Source: Nonomuraea guangzhouensis (GTDB lineage Bacteria > Actinomycetota > Actinomycetes > Streptosporangiales > Streptosporangiaceae). Taken from it: a stretch of 64,000 nt of DNA. Location of the stretch: NCBI RefSeq assembly GCF_019396345.1, contig NZ_JAHKRM010000050.1:16494-80493 (forward strand). Direction: 5' to 3'. Positions 59,056-64,000 of the stretch are shown here, in pieces. The notes under the pieces are model-generated. The model was not told the origin of the DNA, did not search any database, and saw only the letters and a list, made by a program, of their open reading frames with translations. Made by a program: the position numbers and the translations under genes. Each line of letters opens with the position of its first letter. Positions within the stretch are counted from its first letter, which is position 1.

Positions 59056-60032
59056 ACGAGGTGAACGAGTTGCTCGAACAGCGCTACCGCACCGTCCTGC
59101 GGCTGCTCCCCCGTTCGTACCGGGCCGAGCGGGAGGAGGAGATGGTGGCCGCGTTCATGGAGGGTGGCGAGGTGTCCGATGAGGACAACCCCCGGCCCGG
59201 CTGGGGCGAGATCGCCAGCGTGCTCGCCCTCTCGACCCGCGTACGGCTCGGCGGAGCGGGCGCGATACCCCGGTTTGTCGTCTGGGGCGCGGCCGTCAGG
59301 TTGGTGGCGACACTGGGGCTCGCCTTCCACGCGGCGGCCGGCGCCTTCACCCTCACCTCCCTCGCCTTCGCGGCGCCCGGGTCGATGACACAGCCACTCG
59401 GTGTGCTCGCGGCGGCTCTCTGGGTGCCGGCGTTCGTCCTGATGATGCGGGGGCACGTCCGGACGGCCAAGCCGGTGGCGCTCGCGGCCGGCGCGGCGGC
59501 CCTGGCCGAGCTCGCCGCGTGGCAGATCGCGGGCGGCCTGTTCGTGCCTCTGGACGTGGTGTCACCGGTCCTGAACGTCGTGGTACCTCTGGCGGCCCTG
59601 TTCGCCGGCTTCCACGGCGACGTCCCGCCGGTGCGGCGCGCGTGGCCGCCGACCCTCCTGCCGTTGGCCGCCGGGCTGGTGCTGCGGGCCGTCGTCCTCG
59701 CCCTGCTGGCGCCCGCGCTGGGGAAGGTGCCGCTGTTGTGGCCGTGGTTGGACCTGATGGGTCTGGCCTCGGTGGTGCTCGTGGTGGCCGGGATCGTCTG
59801 CCTCGGGCGCCGCCTGCCCCCGTACGTGCCGCTCGCGCTGGCGATCCTCGGGACGCTGATGCTGCCGTCGCGGCTGTCGGTGGTGGACAACAGCTACCTG
59901 AGCTCGGGGCTGGACGTGCTGTGGGCGTCCAGCGTGGGCCAGTGCGTGGCGCTGGTCGTCATGGTGGTGCTGCTCGCGGTCGCGGGGTTCCGCGGGCTGC
60001 CGGCCGTACGACGGGGGCAGGCGACCGCCTGA
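59052..60032 (+). CDS. Integral membrane protein cotranscribed with PadR
   Basis: 326 residues: a soluble helical N-terminus (VNELLEQRYRTVLRLLPRSYRAEREEEMVAAF, in part) followed by about eight membrane segments. PadR-linked membrane proteins of this design are common in actinomycetes; their role is unknown. GTG 59052 overlaps the PadR stop (GTGA), so translation is coupled. Confidence 0.8.
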   Translation: MNEVNELLEQRYRTVLRLLPRSYRAEREEEMVAAFMEGGEVSDEDNPRPGWGEIASVLALSTRVRLGGAGAIPRFVVWGAAVRLVATLGLAFHAAAGAFTLTSLAFAAPGSMTQPLGVLAAALWVPAFVLMMRGHVRTAKPVALAAGAAALAELAAWQIAGGLFVPLDVVSPVLNVVVPLAALFAGFHGDVPPVRRAWPPTLLPLAAGLVLRAVVLALLAPALGKVPLLWPWLDLMGLASVVLVVAGIVCLGRRLPPYVPLALAILGTLMLPSRLSVVDNSYLSSGLDVLWASSVGQCVALVVMVVLLAVAGFRGLPAVRRGQATA

Positions 60033-60106
60033 AGATCGGCGGTCCCCACCCTGACAGGGAAAGACCAGGGTAGGCGGGCGGGCGGGGAGGACTTAGTGTC
60101 CGATTC

Positions 60107-61402
60107 ATGGGCACACGCGCTTCCCACCTGCTAGATGTCCTCATGACGGAGTTCGGCGAGTCGATCAAGCGAGACCCCGCGGCGTTCAGGCGGAAATTTC
60201 GGAAGATGGCGGCCTCCCCTTTTGCGTTCTACCGGGGCAGCGCCTGCCTGTTCTACGCGGACCTCACCGAAGGATTCGCCGACCAGTCATACCTTGACGA
60301 ACCAACCAGCCGCGTATGGATCCACGGCGATCTGCACGCCGAGAACTTCGGCACCTACATGAACGCCTCCGGGGTGCTGGTCTTCAACGTCAACGACTTC
60401 GACGAGGCGTACGTGGGGCCGTACGTCTGGGATCTCAAGCGGTTCGCCGCCAGCGTGGCGCTGATCGGGTACGCCAAGGCTCTGTCGGACGACGCGATCA
60501 GCGGGCTCGTGGGCGACTTCGCGAGCGCGTACCTGACCGAACTGAGCGGCATCGCGCGCGGCGGGGACGACGCGATCGGGTCGCTCACGCTCGACACCAC
60601 CAGCGGCGTGCTGCACCGGGTGCTGCAGACGGCCCGGCTGAGCACGCGGGTGGCGATGCTGGACGTCGAGACCGTGATCGACGATTACGACCGGCGGTTC
60701 GCGTTCATGGACGGGCGCGAGCCCGTCGGCGCGGCGACGCGGGAGGCCGTGCTGGCCGCGTTCGAGGACTACCTGACGACCCTGCCCACGGAGACGAACC
60801 CGGTCGAGCACGTGATCAAGGACGTGGCGCTCCGCAAGGGCGTGGGGATCGGGTCCGCGGGGCTGCCGTCGTACAACCTGCTGCTGGAGGGACGCTCGCA
60901 GGCGCTGGAGAACGACGTCATCCTCTACATGAAGCAGGCGCAGGTGCCCGCGGTGGCTCGCCACATTCCGGATGAGAAGGTCGCGCGCTACTTCCATCAC
61001 CAGGGGCATCGGACCGCGGAGTCGCAGCGGGCGTTGCAGGCGTACGCCGATCCGTGGCTGGGGTACACGACGCTGGACGGAGTGGGGCAACTGGTGGCGG
61101 AGGTCTCGCCGTACTCCGCCGACCTGGATTGGGACGACGTCAACGAGCCGGCGGAGCTGCGGTCGATCATGCGCGACCTGGGGCGGGCGGTGGCGCGTAT
61201 GCACTCGGTGGCGGACGACGAGTCCAGCCACGACCTGGTGAGCTTCTCGACGGAGGAGTCCATCATGCGCGTTGTCAATGGCGACAGACCCGGATTTATC
61301 AGGATGTTGGTGGATTTTGCGCACCGTTATGGGGCACAGGCTCGGGAAGACCACCAACGGTTCGTCGACCTCTTCCGCAACGGCCGCCTTCCGGGAGTGT
61401 GA
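60107..61402 (+). CDS. DUF2252 protein with kinase-like fold
   Basis: 431 residues. Kinase-like motifs WIHGDLHAENFG (catalytic loop style) and FNVNDFDEAYVGPYVWDLKRFAAS (metal-binding style) resemble the aminoglycoside phosphotransferase fold. MAASPFAFYRGSA at the N-terminus is the DUF2252 hallmark. The substrate is unknown. ATG 60107 with TAGTGT seven bases upstream, so leaderless. The ATP-grasp gene follows by 53 bases and is the likely functional partner. Confidence 0.88.
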   Translation: MGTRASHLLDVLMTEFGESIKRDPAAFRRKFRKMAASPFAFYRGSACLFYADLTEGFADQSYLDEPTSRVWIHGDLHAENFGTYMNASGVLVFNVNDFDEAYVGPYVWDLKRFAASVALIGYAKALSDDAISGLVGDFASAYLTELSGIARGGDDAIGSLTLDTTSGVLHRVLQTARLSTRVAMLDVETVIDDYDRRFAFMDGREPVGAATREAVLAAFEDYLTTLPTETNPVEHVIKDVALRKGVGIGSAGLPSYNLLLEGRSQALENDVILYMKQAQVPAVARHIPDEKVARYFHHQGHRTAESQRALQAYADPWLGYTTLDGVGQLVAEVSPYSADLDWDDVNEPAELRSIMRDLGRAVARMHSVADDESSHDLVSFSTEESIMRVVNGDRPGFIRMLVDFAHRYGAQAREDHQRFVDLFRNGRLPGV

Positions 61403-61455
61403 CCGCCGACGCTCCGGTGCGGTCCTGACGGGAGGAGCTTTACGGAAGGAGCATC

Positions 61456-62658
61456 GTGAGGCATCTGGTGGGGTTGCTGCTGGGGACGGAAGAGGATTGG
61501 CCGTCGGCGTTCGAGACGGTGCTGCGGCGGCTGGGGCCGGTCAAAGGGGTCGGCGAGTTCGATGTGGAGCGCATCACGATCGAGCCGTTCGACCTGCGCG
61601 ATCAGCCCCGGCACGATCTGGTGATCGACCGGCTGGCGTACTGGTACTACCACCCGCGCGAGTGGCTCAAGAAGGTCGCCATGATGGACGACGTCTATCT
61701 GCTGAACAGCCCGTTCACCTTCCAGTCGATGGAGAAGCACGCCGCCTACTGCGCCATGATGCGACTCGGGTTGAAAGTCCCGAAGACGGTGCTCGTGCCG
61801 TACAAGAACCCGCCCGGCAACACCAAGTACGCCTACACGGCGGCCCGCTACAACCAGCCGTTCGATCTTGACGCGGTCGCGGAGGGGGTCGGGTACCCGC
61901 TGTTCATGAAGCCCTATGACGGCGGAGCATGGCGCGGGGTGTCGCTGGTGCGGAACCCCGACGAGCTCCATCGGGCCTACGACCAGAGCGGCGAGATGCT
62001 CATGCATCTGCAGCAGGCGGTCGAGGGGTACGACGCGTTCGCCCGGTCTCTGTCGATCGGGGCGGAGACCATGGTGATGCGGTTCCGGCCCGAAGAGCCG
62101 ATGCACGCGCGGTATGTCGTGGACCACGAGTTCCTCGCCCCGAGTGTGGGCGACGAGGTGGTCACGATCGGCCGGCTGGTGAACGCGTTTTTCCGATGGG
62201 AGTTCAACTCCTGCGAGACGCTGGTCAAGGGCGCGGACGTGCATCCGATCGACTACGCCAACGCCTGCCCGGATGTCGCGCTGACGAGCCTGCACTACTA
62301 CTTCCCCTGGGCGATCAAGGCGCTGGTCCGGTGGAGTGTGTTCTGCGTGGGCACCGGGCGGCGGCCGCGGCTCGATCTGGATACGCGGGAGTACTTCGCG
62401 GTCACCGGGTCGTACGAGGAGCGGCTGGCGGCCTATCGGCGGCTGGCCGACGACTACTTCGAGACCGACCGCTACCAGGACTTCTGCGACAGCCGGCTGC
62501 GCCACCTCGATGAGATCGTGCTCGATTGGGTGGCCGGGCCGGACTTCGACCGGCTGCTGGTCGACACGGTGACGGCCACGTATCCCGCGCACGAGAGGGA
62601 CCGCTTCGTGGAGCATTTCCGCGGTCTGCTCGGATTGTGGGTGAAGGACTCCGGGTGA
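61456..62658 (+). CDS. ATP-grasp family ligase
   Basis: 400 residues. N-terminal domain without clear relatives (HDLVIDRLAYWYYHPREW). ATP-grasp core: KTVLVPYK, GYPLFMKPYDGGAWRGVSLV, MLMHLQQAV and a late VNAFFRWEFNSCETLVKG acidic/metal region. Such enzymes join a carboxylate to an amine or thiol using ATP; the substrates are unknown. GTG 61456 with AAGGAG upstream. Confidence 0.8.
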   Translation: MRHLVGLLLGTEEDWPSAFETVLRRLGPVKGVGEFDVERITIEPFDLRDQPRHDLVIDRLAYWYYHPREWLKKVAMMDDVYLLNSPFTFQSMEKHAAYCAMMRLGLKVPKTVLVPYKNPPGNTKYAYTAARYNQPFDLDAVAEGVGYPLFMKPYDGGAWRGVSLVRNPDELHRAYDQSGEMLMHLQQAVEGYDAFARSLSIGAETMVMRFRPEEPMHARYVVDHEFLAPSVGDEVVTIGRLVNAFFRWEFNSCETLVKGADVHPIDYANACPDVALTSLHYYFPWAIKALVRWSVFCVGTGRRPRLDLDTREYFAVTGSYEERLAAYRRLADDYFETDRYQDFCDSRLRHLDEIVLDWVAGPDFDRLLVDTVTATYPAHERDRFVEHFRGLLGLWVKDSG

Positions 62659-62672
62659 GTGATGGCGCTGGC

Positions 62673-62688
62673 TACCAACCGGTTGGTA
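62673..62688. promoter_or_regulatory. Perfect 16-base palindrome before the SDR gene
   Basis: TACCAACCGGTTGGTA is fully symmetric, 17 bases before ATG 62706. It looks like a TetR-type operator, different in sequence from the KstR2-like sites. No TetR gene is next to it. Confidence 0.7.
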
Positions 62689-62705
62689 TGGCATGCTTCC
62701 GGAAC

Positions 62706-63452
62706 ATGACTCTGTTCTCGGTGGAAGGCAAGACCGTCGTCGTCACCGGCGGCTCCCGTGGCATCGGGCGCATGATCGCGACCGGATTCGTCGAGGCCGG
62801 CGCGACCGTGTACATCTCCGCGCGCAAGACCGCCGAGGTGGAGCAGACCGCCAAGGAGCTGGGATGCGTCGCCGTACCTGCTGATCTGTCCACGCCCGAG
62901 GGAGTGGACACGCTGGTGGCGGCGGTGGACGGGCCGCTGCACGTGCTGGTGAACAACGCGGGCGCGGCCTGGGGCGCGCCGCTGGAGGAGTATCCGGAGC
63001 ACGCCTTCGACAAGCTCTGGAACATCAACGTCAAAGGGGTCTTCTTCCTGACCCAGCGGTTCCTGCCGCAGTTGCGGGCGGCGGCCGGCGCTGAGGACCC
63101 GGCGCGGGTGATCAACATCGGGTCCATCGACGGGATCAGGGTGCCGTCGGTGGAGAACTACGCCTACTCCGCGTCGAAGTCCGGCGTGCACATGCTGACC
63201 CGGCACCTGGCCAGGCAACTGGCGCGCGAGCACATCACGGTGAACGCGATCGCGCCGGGGCCGTTCGAGTCGAAGATGATGGCGTTCGCGCTGGATGATC
63301 CGGCCATCCGGGAGACCGTCACGTCCAGTGTGCCGATGGGCCGCATCGGCCGCCCCGATGACATGGCCGGGGCGGCGATCTACCTGTCCTCGCGCGCCGG
63401 CGCCTACCTCACGGGGGCGGTCATTCCGGTTGACGGCGGTATTTCCTGCTAG
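62706..63452 (+). CDS. Short-chain dehydrogenase/reductase
   Basis: 248 residues: TGGSRGIGRMIATG cofactor loop, NNAGAAWGAPLEEY, Ser in NIGSIDGI, YSASK catalytic motif and the PGPFESKM loop. Related to NAD(P)-dependent 3-oxoacyl reductases; the substrate is unknown. ATG 62706 is preferred; an ATG at 62688 would start inside the operator palindrome. Confidence 0.9.
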   Translation: MTLFSVEGKTVVVTGGSRGIGRMIATGFVEAGATVYISARKTAEVEQTAKELGCVAVPADLSTPEGVDTLVAAVDGPLHVLVNNAGAAWGAPLEEYPEHAFDKLWNINVKGVFFLTQRFLPQLRAAAGAEDPARVINIGSIDGIRVPSVENYAYSASKSGVHMLTRHLARQLAREHITVNAIAPGPFESKMMAFALDDPAIRETVTSSVPMGRIGRPDDMAGAAIYLSSRAGAYLTGAVIPVDGGISC

Positions 63453-63565
63453 ACGAGTAGTTCCGAAGTCCGGTCGAGTTGTGGCCCGGGGCGACGGGAG
63501 GGTGTCCAAGTCTCTCCGGCCGATCATCGTGAAAGGTAGACCTACCATCTTGGGCACGGGCGGGG

Positions 63566-64000
63566 TCAGCCAAGAGCAGGGTTCATAAGGTCGAGCACCA
63601 GCCGATTCCTCCAATCGTTGGTGAAGACGGCTTTCATGCCCTGGTAGTGCACTCCGACGAACGGGTTGGAGTGGAACATCACGGCGACCCACTGCAACGA
63701 GCGGTCGGCGTTGAGACGGGCGAGGTAGCCGATGTTCCCCATCCCGCCGCCCCCACCGGACATCCATCCTGCTCCGTCCGGTGGCGGGCTCTCGAAATTT
63801 GTGTCGACTTCGTTGATGCCGTGCTCCTCAATGGCCTGGGCCACATCGAACGGTCCTCCGATACGGAAGGGAGTCGGCTGCCCAGCATCGGGGTGGTACG
63901 CCCCCGGACCGTCAACATGCAACTCCAAGCCAGTGTCGTCCGGCCGGTACAGCCCGTCACGGAACGGCATCTGCCTGGCCTTCCAGAGCCCCTCGACCAT
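63566..64000 (-). CDS. Hypothetical protein, possibly truncated by the window edge
   Basis: At least 144 residues. Repeated Gly near GAGWMSGGGGGMGNIGYLA and an Asn/Trp-rich C-terminus (GMKAVFTNDWRNRLVLDLMN). No family recognised; a strand-rich, possibly DUF-type cytoplasmic protein. The first codon in view is an ATG at the very last base, so the start may lie outside. The gap 63453-63565 shows nothing notable. Confidence 0.6.
   Translation of the reverse strand: MVEGLWKARQMPFRDGLYRPDDTGLELHVDGPGAYHPDAGQPTPFRIGGPFDVAQAIEEHGINEVDTNFESPPPDGAGWMSGGGGGMGNIGYLARLNADRSLQWVAVMFHSNPFVGVHYQGMKAVFTNDWRNRLVLDLMNPALG

Noticed and set aside
60048..60071. Weak hairpin ACCCTG/CAGGGT after the PadR-linked membrane protein gene
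   Set aside because: Six-base arms around a long loop are not enough to call a terminator.
1..64000. tRNA, rRNA or integrase genes marking an integrated element
   Set aside because: None could be recognised by eye on either strand; a dedicated tRNA and HMM search would be needed to exclude them fully.

Overview
The window is very GC-rich (roughly 70 percent by eye), uses GTG and TTG starts freely, and carries the gene order of a filamentous actinomycete. Its IF-2 has a long Gly/Pro/Arg-rich N-terminal extension, and pnp, rpsO, ribF, truB, rbfA, infB, nusA and rimP are syntenic. Together with MenA, leaderless promoters and many GntR, MarR and PadR regulators, this suggests Actinomycetota, most likely Streptosporangiales (a Nonomuraea-like genus). 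That placement is inference from gene content; no database was consulted.

Layout. Positions 1-6.8 kb hold the end of an ABC-2 permease, a repeat-filled gap, the dapA-rnj pair, a GntR regulator and radC. Positions 6.8-9.3 kb are a lower-GC, gene-poor accessory patch with three long hairpins, a small cysteine-containing protein and two tandem paralogous regulators, each made of two GntR-type winged helices and no effector domain. Positions 9.3-17.8 kb hold single accessory genes: an ASCH protein, a di-iron protein, a divergent EamA exporter/MocR pair, a CGNR protein with an internal repeat expansion, menA, a tiny S1 protein, a VOC/MarR pair and acetyltransferases. Positions 17.9-35.6 kb are the conserved housekeeping block on the minus strand: dapB, M16 protease, pnp, rpsO, ribF, truB, nrnA, rbfA, a DUF503 gene, infB, rnpM, nusA and rimP. 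It is interrupted between ribF and truB by three plus-strand genes and is followed by a ferritin-like gene pair. Positions 35.6-40.6 kb are a tripartite tricarboxylate transporter operon with a hydrolase and a divergent DUF5937/ArsR regulator, lying between the ferritin-like pair and proS.

Positions 43.2-48.5 kb and 54.2-58.6 kb hold two acyl-CoA catabolic clusters: short and long acyl-CoA dehydrogenases, a luciferase-like oxidoreductase, two AMP-ligase-like proteins, a thiolase-fold plus DUF35 aldolase pair, a flavin reductase and an SDR. They are tied together by four copies of a CAAGC(A/G)A-type palindrome that matches, or nearly matches, the KstR2 operator consensus, placed at the promoters. 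This looks like one catabolic regulon for a steroid-like or other polycyclic/terpenoid acid, although the substrate cannot be read from the sequence. Between and after them lie fprA, an aldolase-like gene, cutC, a GntR regulator, a PadR/membrane-protein pair, a DUF2252/ATP-grasp pair, an SDR behind a perfect palindrome and a hypothetical gene at the right edge.

Two themes recur. Many genes have a -10 box 5-8 bases before the start codon, so they are probably leaderless; the EamA and MocR genes even share one CATG as both start codons. Imperfect short tandem repeats also recur, both between genes and inside them, and in two places they duplicate the 3' end of a gene. No rRNA, tRNA, CRISPR array, integrase or complete insertion sequence was recognised.
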